A DNA stretch of 64,000 nucleotides. Origin: Patella vulgata. Lineage: Eukaryota > Mollusca > Gastropoda > Patellidae. Location: contig NC_065880.2 of the NCBI RefSeq assembly GCF_932274485.2, forward strand, positions 76,813,730-76,877,729, given 5' to 3'. The position numbers were made by a program, and so were the translations under genes. Below, one piece after another: positions 12,440 to 23,614 of this stretch (positions are counted from its first letter, which is position 1; each line of letters opens with the position of its first letter). The notes beneath the pieces were generated by a model, which was not told the origin of the DNA, did not search any database, and saw nothing but the letters and a program-made list of their open reading frames with translations.

Positions 12440-12913
12440 AGGTTACTTATAATTAGCTATACCTTGATAACGTGTGCCTAAAAATGGCCACAAATAGGTC
12501 GCAACGCATATAATGTAATATAAATATATATAAACTGATTTACATTCAATCGTTTCTGTTTTTACTGCAATTTCTAATCAGTTATGTCCGGCCAAATACG
12601 CGAAGAGTCCAAATTGATTGGCAGCCTTTGGCGTCTGGTCATTCCAGTCTACACCGGTAGTGTTCTCCTGTGGGATATGTTTAGCCTCGTTCATCGAATC
12701 GCTTCATTACAAATGGAGCTCGAAAGCATTCTGTCACGCGATTCTTGTGTGAATTGTAAAATTTGCATTGTGTCTTATATATTGGATATCAGAACCCTAT
12801 CTTTTCACGGTAAGATAACAACATCAATGTTGATTTAAACTGAGCAATAGGTCGTGTGTGCAATGTCGAAGACTGTGAGTGATATTGAGTTAAAGACTTG
12901 CCTCCTTTGACGT
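12440..12913 (-). mobile_element. MITE-4 copy
   Basis: Inverted copy of the element at 30509-31312, sharing CAGTCTACACCGGTAGT, ACATCAATGTTGATTTA and the right end GCCTCCTTTGA (a mutated TTAA flank). The left end is not sharp. The 84-codon open frame inside has no match in the sister copy and is not taken as a gene. Confidence 0.65.
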
Positions 12914-13107
12914 CTTAAATTTCATTGTCACTAAGCATTTGATGCTGACTACTATTATGTTTGTAGGACATTAGAACAGCGTCAGCTAGAGTTCGAAACT
13001 AACTTTTGGGGGATACCACCAACCGTCAAAGAATTTGTGTTTTCGAAGTACAGGATCATGGCCCACTGCAACTCTACCTGTAAATATACCATTTTACCCC
13101 CCCCCCC

Positions 13108-13335
13108 TTGTCTGTGATGCTGGACGGAAGGCCTGACAACGACAGCTGTCTAGTCGTCCGGATGGGACGAAGAACCGGGGTCCTGTGTACACATTGCCGT
13201 GCACGTAAAAGATCCCTTGCCGCTGTCCGGGCAAAATTTCCCTCATAGCACACTGTATGGCGTATGCCCGTTATCATTTGTCCAGTTCGGAGCAAAAAAC
13301 ATTAGGACGTTAAACCCTATTTCATTTCATTTTCA
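13108..13335 (+). mobile_element. SINE-A, 5'-truncated
   Basis: Starts in the body near CTTGTCTGTGATGCTGG behind a poly-C run. Lacks the 40 or so bases around the GAATTCGATATAAGAG block. Tail (TTTCA)n present. Confidence 0.85.
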
Positions 13336-13983
13336 ATACGCACACTATTACTTCTGGGCGGGGTGGGTGGGTGGGTGGGGGCTTATTTGTCTAACATGTA
13401 CTTTTAGATCACAAGTTCTGTCATTGAATCAAGTGGCGTGGTTTCGATTCCTAGCTCTTGGCAAGAAGTACGGTCGCCTGTGTAATGCATGCGACGACTT
13501 TCCGACTGCGCGAATTATCTGTTAATGCGCTAATAACGATATTTTGTCTATGATCTGATAGCGCCAACAACATCCGTTCGACCTCGTTAAAGATGTCGGG
13601 TCAAGTGACATCAATCATATATCACGAGGAAATTATTCAAACTAAAAACGTCCGACATTATAAACATTCCAAATCGTCCATAATAATGATCGATGTTATT
13701 CGATATTTTTATTTATGACAAAAACATTTTTTTTTGTCGGATGTGAAAAATAGATTTTCATTATAAATTTATTTAATAGTGTGGCGTTTATCCCATCGTC
13801 TTGGTATATTCCTATATATTGCATTGTTTGATAATAAAATATTATTTAACAGTCTAGACGAGATACACGTATACCATAAATAGAAGCGAACAAGCTTATA
13901 ATTGATGTCTTGATTTTGTGAAATGATTATTTCGGAATTACATTATGTCAGTTCATGTTATAACATTCTTCAGACATTGTATG

Positions 13984-14270
13984 TAATTAAAGATTCATTA
14001 TGTAAGACTTAGATAAAGGGCTAACCGTTCTTGCTGTAATAGTTCAAATATAGATAATGAAAAATGAATAATATTGAACGATTATAAGTCAAATTAATTT
14101 ATTCTGTGCGAAGTTATGAGTGCTTGCAGTTTTGACAAATAACGTAGATTGTTTATTATCGTGGCAACGGTACTTGGTAATCGATAGAGGCTATCTTTTT
14201 TTATCGTAAACTCGTAAATGGCCGTGGTGTTCTATTCTATTTAGCATCGCGCTATCCGATGACCCAGGGA
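13984..14270 (-). mobile_element. MITE-1 partial copy
   Basis: Shares the stretch around TTGTTTATTATCGTGGCAAC and the TTCTGTGCGAAGTTATGAG block with the minus-strand copies at 33625 and 45655. One end (CATTATGTAAGAC) is recognisable; the other is lost. Confidence 0.5.
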
Positions 14271-14850
14271 CTTGATAACTTTGTCCTGTGTTTACTAAGT
14301 GTCCGATTTTTTTATTTTTTTTTGATTTTTCGTTGTCATTACTAATATTAGCAGTACTCGCGGAGTATGTTTCATTTTTGATTTTATATTAAAATCCCCC
14401 TAAAAAAAATCCAGATTGTCCAAATTTAATATTCTACTTTTTTTATTAATGCAAAATGGCATATGTTTGTGATCACATCCAATCGCTTTGTTTCGATTGA
14501 GAGAAAAAAGTCAATTTGTAAAATGAGATTTTTGTAACTTTCGACTTTTACGCTCCAATCGGGCTACTGACGACGGCCTGCCTACACCATGCCCCACTCA
14601 GCCAGACCGCTTTTTGGCATGTTATACAATGCAATTTTCAGATTAATTGTCCCTAATGGTCTTCCGTAGTTTTAGAAGTGGCTTGAATTTGCACTGATAA
14701 CTTTATTAAATAGACCAGTTAATGACTAATTTCGAGATGTTCTGTAAATAGAACGACCAACGAATGTCCCAAAAAAGCATATAACTTCATGTAATAGAAT
14801 AGCTAAGTTATATTTATGGCACGGCTTTCGTGAGTTAACAGGACGCTTAA

Positions 14851-15274
14851 AGGTCACCGGAAAAGGTTCATAATTCTTTTAAATAATGCAAGTAATAATG
14901 TCAACATATCCTTTCCATAAGTATAACCCGAACCCGAATGTCAATATTACCTGCAAAAGGTAAATTTCAACATTAGTTATTTCCGCCGTTCTCCGTTGGT
15001 AGTCGTATCGTTCCGTCAATAAGCAATCCGTGACGTCATTTTAGTCCTTCTGCACATAGAAATATAGACTAAAATGTGAGCAGAAAGACTAAAATGACGT
15101 CACAGATACGGAAAGTTACGACTACCCACGAAGAATGGCGGAAATTAGTAATGTTGGAATTTACCTGTTGCAGGTAATATTGACATTCGGGTTCGTGTTA
15201 TACTTATGGAAAGGATATGTTGACATAATTACTTGCTTTATTTAAAAAAAAATATGAACCTTTTCCGGTGACCT
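14851..15274. mobile_element. TTAA-flanked foldback element (424 bp)
   Basis: Nearly one large palindrome. Arms of roughly 180-190 bases, starting AGGTCACCGGAAAAGGTTC, are separated by a short centre that itself contains the inverted pair TGACGTCATTTTAGTC and GACTAAAATGACGTCA. TTAA flanks both ends (14847-14850, 15275-15278), as for piggyBac- or Kolobok-type movement. No coding sequence. Confidence 0.85.
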
Positions 15275-15277
15275 TTA

Positions 15278-15372
15278 ACTCCATTTCATTTCATTTCATC
15301 TGTCTCTCGAAATGACCTAGTTTGTGTTGAGTGGGCGTTAATCTCTCTCTCTCTCTCTTCTCTCTCTCACAC
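15278..15372 (+). mobile_element. SINE-A tail joined to a SINE-B 3' end
   Basis: ACTCCATTTCATTTCATTTC is a SINE-A tail. It is followed by TCGAAATGACCTAGTTTGTG to a TC microsatellite, the end of SINE-B. It lies between the foldback element (to 15274) and the DNA transposon copy from 15368. Confidence 0.7.
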
Positions 15373-16100
15373 ACAATTATAGTCACTAAATAAACGGTCA
15401 TGTTGTACTTAATAAGCTATGACCATTTAACCATTCATAAATAATACACTGAAAGATGGTTACAAGTGTCGGCCATAACATCCGGACACTTGTGAGTAAA
15501 AAATAGGTTACGTGCCCTTGTTTTGAAATTAGCTCGCTTAACCAGGCGACCGACCATTCTACATCTGATTGACAGGCCGGAATAATCAAGACTACATTTT
15601 TACGAAACATAACAGAAAGCTGGAACAAGAAATTGAATTTAGAAACACGCACGTTAGGCAACTCAACAATTGTTTTAAGAACTTTGTAAAAGTAATATGA
15701 AACTACTGCAGTATTATGTTCTTGCCTAACGCATGTGTTTCAGATATATTATTTGTACTAAACCAAAAGATGTCGCTCCTAACGGTACAGTTAATGATAA
15801 AGCAATTTAAAAAATAAAACGAACGTAATTTCAAAAGCTGCTGTAATAACCAAAATGTTAAATATTACTACTATTCAGAATCGTCAACAATAGATTTCTT
15901 AAGGCTGTAATAGTTGATAGATGTGTAAGGAATTGCACGTGCGATGACTATCTGTAGTCTCATAGACTCTTGCGCTGAGTATTATCATACTGCGTAGTTA
16001 GCCAGAAATCACTTCTGGACAAGCCACTGAAGCGTGCACATTCGTCGTGTCGAGTCCAACTTTCTGTAGGGAAAATTTTAACGCACGGCCACCCTAACAT
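15368..16100 (+). mobile_element. Second copy of the 7418-8201 element, left end lost
   Basis: Collinear with 7500-8100 from AATTATAGTCACTAAATAAA onward. The left end is replaced by the TC tail of a SINE-B. Near the right end the segment with GCGTGCACATTCGTCG is inverted relative to the first copy. Ends near CACCCTAACAT. Confidence 0.75.
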
Positions 16101-16299
16101 TATGTATCATTACCAGAATATAATAACCAATGTATATTAATTGCTCTCCCCCATTCCTTTTAATGCAGACATTATGCATCATTACCAGAACACAAATAAC
16201 AGATAATAAACTAATAACTAGCGTGTTATGTTTATATATAATTCTATTTACGTTCTCTAATTACAACCAATTAACAAACCCACATGATAATTCTCTCGG

Positions 16300-16590
16300 C
16301 AGATCGACTTTCACTGGAGGTTGGCCGAAATTTTCCGGCGTAGTTCCCACTTGTTAGTGGTACAGGACAGAGGCCTAGCAAGGGACAATGTGTAGTTGTT
16401 CGGATGCGACGAAAAACGCAGGTCCGGTGTACACATTGGTGTGCACGTCAAAGATCTCTTGGCAGTTGGAATTTGATATAAGAGTAAGCCGTTGCGCCGC
16501 TGTCCGGGCAAAATTTCGTTCATTCGTTCATAGCACACAGTATGGCGTATGCCTGTCTTCATTACCCCAGTCGGGGCAGAACATTTGTTC
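16300..16590 (+). mobile_element. SINE-A, both ends damaged
   Basis: Body from GGTTGGCCGAAATTTTCCGG to GTCGGGGCAGAACA. The tRNA-like head and the tail are missing. Confidence 0.8.
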
Positions 16591-16993
16591 AACTCTCGAT
16601 GACGTCACGGTAAATAAACATTACTTTGACAGCCAACTAATTTAAGAATTAGAGATGATCGAGATTTTTATCAGTTGGTTGCGACAAGTTGGGACCTTTA
16701 TAAAGATTCAAATCATCGGTACGTTTTACAAAATAAAATGTTATAGGTCAAAACATTGCAGTCAGTGGTAAGCTAGAGAATTAGCTGTCTGAAACCATAA
16801 AGGTATATTTAGAAAATGTATCTTTAGCTAAAAGGCCAGACGATGTCGCCATTTTGCGGTTTTTAATGATCCATGCCATTTAAAAAATCCTTTACTGTTA
16901 TAAAACCGGAAATCGCGAATTTTAATTAGTCTCAGCCAATAATCCGCTTGTGTATCTTCTAAAGGTTACAAGAGACTATGTCTTTTATTTGAA

Positions 16994-17283
16994 TGGGGGG
17001 TTGGATGGCTGAATGGTTAGCGTGCGCGCGCTGTATCATAAAGTCTATCATTGAGTCGACTGGCGTGGTTTCGAATCCCCGGTTGTACGTGGCAAGGAGT
17101 AGGGTCGCCTGTCCAACCTCGTGGGTTTTCTCCGGGTCCTCCGGTTTCCTCCCACTGCTAAAGACCCCTACGCGCAAGCGAATTATGTAAATAAAATTTA
17201 AAAAAAAAAACGTATGTTAGCCCCGAAATGACCTGGTTTGTGTCGAGTGGACGTTAAACCCCATTTCTCTCTCTCTCTCTCTC
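16994..17283 (+). mobile_element. SINE-B, full length with target duplication
   Basis: The reference copy, about 290 bases. Head GGATGGCTGAATGGTTAGCG (A box) and GGTTTCGAATCCCC (B box), tRNA-like with a long variable region. Body GGGTTTTCTCCGGGTCCTCC, then GACCTGGTTTGTGTCGAGTG, GACGTTAAACCCCATTTC and a TC run. A 13-base duplication TCTTTTATTTGAA lies at 16981-16993 and 17284-17296. Confidence 0.93.
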
Positions 17284-17434
17284 TCTTTTATTTGAAACCA
17301 ATCAAGATTTATACTACTATCATTTAGGTTACAGACCAGCCCTCGCAAGATTGTTCAATAAACATTCAAAACAAGTAGTGAAGAAAGATGATAAATCAAT
17401 TCTCGAGTTACAGCCCCTATTGCAGGTTACGATT

Positions 17435-17935
17435 TGACATGTCATATAAGTGAGTAAGATGCTGACACGCTAACCACGGTGTCTCGGTTTCGCTGCTAGT
17501 CTTTCAGATGGGACGTAATATTGGGGGTGCGCGATTGTCAGTCCGGAGCGTCCCGAGTGGATATAATTACAATCAAGTGATACGGAAATCAGTCCTGTCA
17601 CAGTTCTGCCTGTCCCGACAGTGCTGAGGTGGTGTGAGTAGAATCGTGACGTATTTTAAGTAACAAATATGTTACAGCTGCCATGATTGGTTGAGATATT
17701 GTTTATGCAGTCGGCACATGCGTTTTCCTTTTCACTCGATTGACACTTTTTTCGAGAATTGCGAGAATTTAATTCCGGAACATTCAATCGAGTATCCCCA
17801 TTGACTGTTGGAATTCGAAATACAAGTGCGCTTTAGCACCGCTGCCAGAGCAAAAAATCTCTTATAGCACCGTGTATGGCGTGTGCCCTTCTTTATTCGC
17901 CTAGCAGTTAAACCCTAATTCATTTCCTTTCATTT
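17435..17935 (+). mobile_element. SINE-A remnant split by unrelated sequence
   Basis: The head-like part (17440-17515, GTGAGTAAGATGCTGACACG) and the 3' part (17800-17935, TTGGAATTCGAAATACAAG to a CATTTCCTTTCATTT tail) are separated by about 285 bases of unassigned sequence. Confidence 0.55.
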
Positions 17936-18574
17936 GCAGCTGACGATTTGACATCTTATTTTTTGTTCGGATCACTACTTTTTGTGTGTACGCTATGTAA
18001 TGTTTTGTGTAATCTGAAACATGACCATTTCCTGAAACTTTGTGTAAAAACTTAAAAGTGTTTTAATCCGTTCAATACAAGACTTTATTCAGTTTATTAT
18101 TTGAAGAATTTATAAATATAACTAAGCACCCGTGGGGCTTTCTTTCATAGTGGTTTCATGTAGTGTCGATTCTATAATGTTTATTTAGCTAGCAAATGTT
18201 ATTCTTACGGTAAAGAAGCCCTCCAAGATTAAAGCCACAATGCGACATTTGCATTTTTTTCGCTAAAATATCAAATTTCTAACGACTTAAAGGAGTCAAT
18301 AAACTTTTTTTAAAACTCAATATTTTCCAAAATGTTCGAAATTAAAAACGAGAATTAGAATTCAATATTTATGTTGTCATGTTGCCGTGATAACTTTTTA
18401 AATACTGAATGGAATTGAAACATTTTTTGATCGATATTTCTATTAGGAATTCATTTTTCACAGCAATTTACTTTTCAAAGGATTCATATTGCTTTAATTG
18501 AAAACTGAGATTTCCCCTTCCCCACTCCCTGTATAACTTGTTTTGTATGTCTTTGTGCAATTGTCTTAGCTACC
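17936..18574. other. No feature recognised
   Basis: AT-rich with short T and A runs and no frame above 60 codons. Confidence 0.55.
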
Positions 18575-18918
18575 GCTGCCTCGTACACATTGGCGTGTAC
18601 GTAATAGAACCATTGGCAGTTTTAATTCGAAACAGGGAGCCGTGGTGGCTCAGTGAGTAGATACCGTCTTGCTAACCAGGGGTTCTCGGATTCACTTCCG
18701 GTCGAGCCGAGAATGTTTTCCAGCGTTGTTTTCCATTGTCGGTGGTGCTGGGCTGAGGGCCTGACGAGTTCAACGAGGTATAGTCGTCCGGATTGGTGAA
18801 CACGTAAGAAAATTCGATATAAGATCAGACTGTAATGCCGCTGTACGGGCGAAATTGCCAGTTTTCATTAGCATAGTGAGAGCAGAACAGTAGGGAGTTC
18901 AAATTCATTTCATTTATA
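18575..18918 (+). mobile_element. SINE-A, diverged, preceded by a SINE-A fragment
   Basis: 18636-18918 runs from GGGAGCCGTGGTGGCTCAG to an ATTCATTTCATTT tail with internal deletions. 18575-18630 (ACACATTGGCGTGTACG...) is a body fragment of another copy. Confidence 0.75.
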
Positions 18919-19001
18919 TTCCTTTATGAAGCACTGTGTCGTTCAGATTTGAATTGAATGAACAATTTGCTACTTCACTTTTCTCCCTTTTCTTTATTAA
19001 T

Positions 19002-19134
19002 AGTGCATTATGTAGAGCTAAGTCTGACTAATGCAACACTTTCGTTTGGCCTCAAATGTTATAGGAATTATTATTGATACATGTAATCATTTCTCTAGAC
19101 CAAATTAATACATCATACATAATGCACCATTAAG
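19002..19134. mobile_element. MITE-1-like short foldback
   Basis: About 130 bases with inverted ends GTGCATTATGTA and TACATAATGCAC and the inner AGAGCTAAGTCTG block of MITE-1. Looks like an internally deleted derivative that kept both ends. Confidence 0.55.
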
Positions 19135-19267
19135 CACTGTGTTTAAAAGGTGTTTCTCAGATGCCTCTAGATTTCCATGAACTATTTCCGAAATGTATAC
19201 AAGTCTGGTGTTTATAATCTTACGCTGGCTTAACACTAAGGTATGCGTTTAATATTTTTTCTTTCTA

Positions 19268-19625
19268 ACAGCCGAAACTGTCTGCTCAGGCCATTAATTG
19301 ATACAGGATCATCTGGAATTGTAGCTCCAATACTATGGAATAAACCTCCATAGTATATTCACAGCCAATATTCATTATCAAATTTTCATATAAATCTTAA
19401 AACGCATCTGTTTTTAAAAAAGCTTATGATAAACTATCTGAATCATGTCAATTTATTTATTACTTTGAAGATTTGCGATATATTTTTATTAATGAACATC
19501 TGTGACCGTTTGCTTTATGCATTCATGTTTTATCATTTGTTTATTGTAAAGCACCCCTGGACATTCTTTGTGGAAATGGCATTATATAAAAATGCTTGCA
19601 AACAATATCGCAATAACATTTGATT
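19268..19625 (+). mobile_element. Second CR1-like LINE 3' end fragment
   Basis: The + strand encodes remnants of the C-terminal reverse-transcriptase end: SGIVAPILWNKPP, then FHINLKTHLFLKKLM, which resembles the usual lead-in to the stop in CR1-like elements. Near the end come a GTGGAAATGGC box and a TATATAAA box, the usual 3' region. More decayed than the fragment at 19955, from which a SINE-A separates it. Confidence 0.6.
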
Positions 19626-19684
19626 ACTAATGAATGTCACGTGTCTTATTGCCCGGGAGCAGCACATTGAAGGCTGATATTGCG

Positions 19685-19945
19685 TTCTTTTACGTGCATG
19701 CCAATGTGTACACGGGACCTCGGTTTTTCGTCCCATCCGAACGACTACACAGATGTTTTTTTACACGGGATCTCGGTTTGTCGTTCCATTCCAACGACTA
19801 GACAACTGCACTACCGCACCAGCACTTCACCCTGCACCACTGACAAGTAGAAACCACGCCGAAATATCTCGGCCAACACCGGTATCGAACCCGAGAATCC
19901 AGACTAGAGAGCCAACGTCTTACTTACTTAGCCACCGCAGCTACC
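19685..19945 (-). mobile_element. SINE-A with an internal duplication
   Basis: Head at the right (CTTAGCCACCGCAGC). The body section around ACACGGGACCTCGG is present twice in tandem (about 55-60 bases). The tail half is missing. It separates the two LINE fragments. Confidence 0.8.
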
Positions 19946-19954
19946 CAGATTGCT

Positions 19955-20575
19955 TTGGAATATGTGACCGATGAATTTATGTCCCCATGCAGTTCCCAAA
20001 TCAATAGTATCACACGGAAAATGCATCTTCAAATTAGAGCTATTTCGGGAATACGTATCTTAATACGTTCTGATGCCTGCCAGGGTATTGCTAGAGCATT
20101 AGTAACATCGCATATGGACTATGCAAATTCAGTTCTACTAGGAGCACCAGCAATAGCTTTAAACAGACTACCAAAAGCGCAAAACAATGCTGCACGTTTC
20201 TTTAACTAGAACACGAATCTTTGATCATAAATCAGCTAAGCTACAGAAACTCCATTGGCTTCCAGTTCGAGCGAGGGTTCAATTTTTAAAGCTCTTGTGA
20301 ATGTGGTTAAATCAATTTATTCTGACACTGCACGCAGTTATTTAAAAGAACTCTTTGATTTCTATACTCCCCGCATTCCAACCTTCGTTCTTTATGTGAT
20401 CGAAGGATATTGAGGATTCATAAATATAGTAAACGTTCTGGAGAATAATATGCTTTCTCCGACAAAGCAGCTAAAATGTTTCCAAAACATCCCCGAGAAC
20501 TGTTTTGGTGTGCATGCGTTTAGAAACACTAATGTGTAATGAAGCGCTATATAAATCGAATAATAATAAAAATAA
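19955..20575 (+). mobile_element. CR1-like LINE 3' fragment (end of reverse transcriptase)
   Basis: Encodes the post-catalytic thumb region of a non-LTR reverse transcriptase: ALVTSHMDYANSVLLGAP, then LNRLPKAQNNAARFFN. After a frame change comes KLQKLHWLPVRARVQFL, a hallmark of the CR1/L2-like group. The 3' end reads GAAGCGCTATATAAAT followed by an AAT-type microsatellite, as these LINEs usually end. It is 5'-truncated and carries stops and frame changes. Confidence 0.85.
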
Positions 20576-20617
20576 TAATATTATGATTATAATAATACAG
20601 TATCAAGCAGGACACTT

Positions 20618-20982
20618 AATCGTAACTGGCACAGTGAGTAATACACTGGCTCACTAACCAGGAGGTCCCGTGTTGGCCGAGAATGTTTCTCGGAATTTTT
20701 CGAGTGTGCCCCCTCCCCCCCGCCCCCATCAGTGGTTGATGGGTCTGGTAAGGACAGTGTCTAGTCGTTCGGATAAGACGAAAATTCGAAGTCTCGTGTA
20801 CGCATTGGCTTGCAGGTAATAGAGCCCTTGACGGTTGGAATTCTATATACAAGAGTAGGTCATAGCGCCACTGTCCTGGCAAGATTTCCCTTATAGTTAT
20901 AGCACACTCTATGGTGTAAGCCAGTGTGCATTAGTCCAATCGGTCCAGACAAGTAGAACGTTAATCCCCCATTTCATTTCAT
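20618..20982 (+). mobile_element. SINE-A, near full length
   Basis: Head CTGGCACAGTGAGTAATACA with a damaged B box, then the whole body with poly-C expansions, ending CCCCATTTCATTTCATC. Confidence 0.85.
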
Positions 20983-21089
20983 CTCCCATTGGACTAGTTA
21001 ACATTATTAAAATTGTACTGTATTTGATGGGTTTAAGTTTAATTTATTAAGAATGCCTGATAACCCTTGACATTTGAGTAGTTGACAAA

Positions 21090-21413
21090 CTGGAGTCTTC
21101 TCTTGTTGCCCTCATCACCATGGGAATTTTTAATCCATATATTGAACCCAATCTTTGAATAACCAATTTTTAAAATCGCCAAGGGCCAAACTGTGACGAT
21201 ATTTATCCGTATTATTTGACCATATTTCTAGGCAAGGCCACTCATATTCGAGAAATATAAAATCTGTCATTTCAATAGCGCAGGCAAATGAATGGCAAGG
21301 GAGATAACCCATTTGACCAATTTAACAAAAGCTGTCGGAGTCGTTGTGATGCGTCTGAGAAAAGGGTGCACAATAACAAATTAATAACGATCAATGCTGA
21401 TTGCTACCAAGAT
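21090..21413 (-). pseudogene. Inverted partial copy of receptor exon 1 (TM3 end to ICL3)
   Basis: Read on the minus strand, this stretch matches 24527-24874 of the receptor exon at roughly 90% identity by eye. It runs from just before the DRY motif, through TM4, ECL2 (the CLEIWSNNTDKY block is intact) and TM5, to the ICL3 codons for KRRLQ. It is broken. A 26-base deletion fell between two GCCCTT repeats in the TM5 region, and small indels near the DRY motif shift the frame. It stops 21 bases short of the donor position, so it carries no intron sequence, and neither DNA-level nor RNA-level copying can be excluded. Its 5' side (right end) abuts the 3' tail of a SINE-A (21414-21500), and another SINE-A tail lies about 110 bases beyond the other side. 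No poly(A) was seen. Confidence 0.9.
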
Positions 21414-21500
21414 AACACACTGTATCGCGCATGATATAACCATCTTCATTACTACAATCGGTGCAGAATAGTAGGGCGTTAAACCCCATTTGATTTTTTT
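21414..21500 (+). mobile_element. SINE-A tail fragment next to the receptor pseudogene
   Basis: Begins AACACACTGTATCGCGC and ends GCGTTAAACCCCATTTG. It starts exactly where similarity to receptor exon 1 stops, so this junction is a breakpoint. Confidence 0.8.
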
Positions 21501-21569
21501 CATTCAAAATCTATTATGTACATTCATATCATATATTATACACTGTTTCACTCCACGTACGTTCATTAG

Positions 21570-21690
21570 GTTGTAGCGCTGCTGTCGGGTCGAAAGTTCC
21601 TTCTTAGCATACTGTATAACGTATGCTCGTCTTCATTAATAGCCCAATCGGTGCAAAAAAATAGAACTTAACCCCCATTTCATTTATTTA
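21570..21690 (+). mobile_element. SINE-A tail fragment
   Basis: From GGTTGTAGCGCTGCTGTCGG to CCCCCATTTCATTT; 5' two thirds absent. Confidence 0.8.
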
Positions 21691-21944
21691 TGTCTTTTGT
21701 GTATATCGTAAATCAGTACATCAAATGACTATACATATATAAATCTTTATACACCTATCACATTCTTATCATATGTCATATTCTGTTTCACTCCGTGTAC
21801 CTTGATTAAAACTACACTAGGGTATCGTGCTGTTACATAAAACAATGTAATGTATATCATCACGATACAGTGGAGAAATATATCAATATATCATATGAAA
21901 TATATTGAATTATAGTCAGAATTCTATTCCGTATGGTTAGTACA

Positions 21945-22540
21945 TGTATAGACGAAAGACTTATCTTCGCCATTTAGCTGTTTATTTCTGTGTATGATGC
22001 TTTGTAATGGTTGGTATTTTTTTGGGGAAGGAAGACTCATCTTCGCCATTTAGCTGTTTATTTGTGTGCATGATGCTTTGTAATGGTTGGTATTTTTTAT
22101 GGACGGAAGACTCATCTTCGCCATTTAGCTGTTTATTTCTGTATATAATGCTTGGTATGGTTATTTTTTTATCACATGTAGTACATGTATAGACGGAAGA
22201 CTCATCTTCGCCATTTTTTTATCACATGTAGTACATGTATAGACGGAAGACTCATCTTCGCCATTTAGCTATTTATTTCTGTATATAATGCTTGGTAATT
22301 GTTGGAATGGTTAATTTCATGAATAGACAGTAGACTCATCTTCGCCATTTAGCTATTTATTTCTGTATATAATGCTTGGTAATTGTTGGTATGGTTAATT
22401 TCATGAATAGACAGTAGACTCATCTTCGCCATTTAGCTATTTTTTCCTATATAATATGCTTGATAATTTTTGGTATCGTCAGTCTTCTATCACATTTAGA
22501 TGTATAGACGGAAGAAACATCTTATTTCTGATTATAATGC
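21945..22540. repeat. Minisatellite, seven units of 50-90 bp
   Basis: TCTTCGCCATTT recurs at 21964, 22040, 22115, 22205, 22255, 22339 and 22423, with AGACGGAAGACTCA before it and TTTATTTCTGTATATAATGC after it; a degenerate unit follows. Confidence 0.85.
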
Positions 22541-22649
22541 TTTGTAATTATTGGTATGTTTAGTTTTCTAGTCTAGGTAGAATGATTGTCCTCTCTACCT
22601 TTGATTGCTGTTTGTGGGTATAAGATTTGATATTTTTTTAAACAAAATT

Positions 22650-23183
22650 GAAACATGTAGTTTCAATCCCGATAATATTTTGGAGACTAAAACTGCTTAA
22701 TTTTGTGTTAAAATCCCTTAAAATCCTCTACATAAGAGCCGAGCTACTAATTCAATATAATTAAGTGATACGTTTTCAAACAACTTAAACCCGTGAGTCT
22801 TCATCTGAAATTGGAGACCGGTGTCCAAAGCTGTATTATGCGGTGTCTGGATAAAACCAGACTTTTATTTTATAAAAATAATGTGTAGGTGAAATTTACC
22901 TTTCGTTATCAAGTACAGCACATGGGTCATTCCTTGTATAAACCTTTAAAGGAACGGGAATCGATTATCAGGTCACACAAGGAAACAATTAACCCAAAAT
23001 CTTAAAAGGGTTAGGTGCCCGGATAAGTAGTTTTGAGGTTCACGTCCAAACGACTCAATTTTTTTAGCTGAAATTTTGAGACAAGGTAAATACACCATTC
23101 CTCTATATTTTGGCACATAAATTTCATACGTACTCAGACTTTTATTTTTGAGACTCTGATCATAGCGGCATAGTCCCTTTTAT
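22650..23183 (-). mobile_element. MITE-2 copy
   Basis: Inverted relative to the copies at 4489 and 60800. Keeps the central ACCTTTCGTTATCAAGTACA block and the AGTCCC end. Its right end is about 1 kb before the receptor start codon. Confidence 0.7.
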
Positions 23184-23614
23184 TGACACGTTAGTGTTGC
23201 ATGCTTTTGTTTCGTGCGACAATAGCAACCCAGTATATATGTACTGTATGTTTAATGTATTTCAAAAAGAAGAAGTAAAAATGGTTGATTGGGCGTATGT
23301 TTTATTTATTTACGTATTCATCTACCGTAAATATAGAAGTACGATATAATAGTATACATGCGTGTGTATGAAAAAGTACTTTAAAATGTTAAAGTGTTTT
23401 TAAATCAATTTGTGTCGGCATACCTTTTATCTTTTCATCGCTTGCCGTGAAACAAAGTAGTGTAGTTTTACGGTTATGCTAATTTATTTTATGATCAGTA
23501 GTGGAATACCGCGTTTTATCAGTGAAATAAAAGTGTTATTCCACTGGCTAGCAGTAGTCCATGTTGTTTTTACCTAAAATGATTGTAAAATCATAAAATA
23601 AATAGAACATTTAT

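Noticed and set aside
12584-12838. 84-codon frame as a possible small gene
   Set aside because: Lies inside MITE-4; the sister copy at 30509 does not keep it open.
21130-21312. A 60-codon minus-strand frame resembling a receptor
   Set aside because: It is the frame-broken inverted exon copy, not a separate gene.
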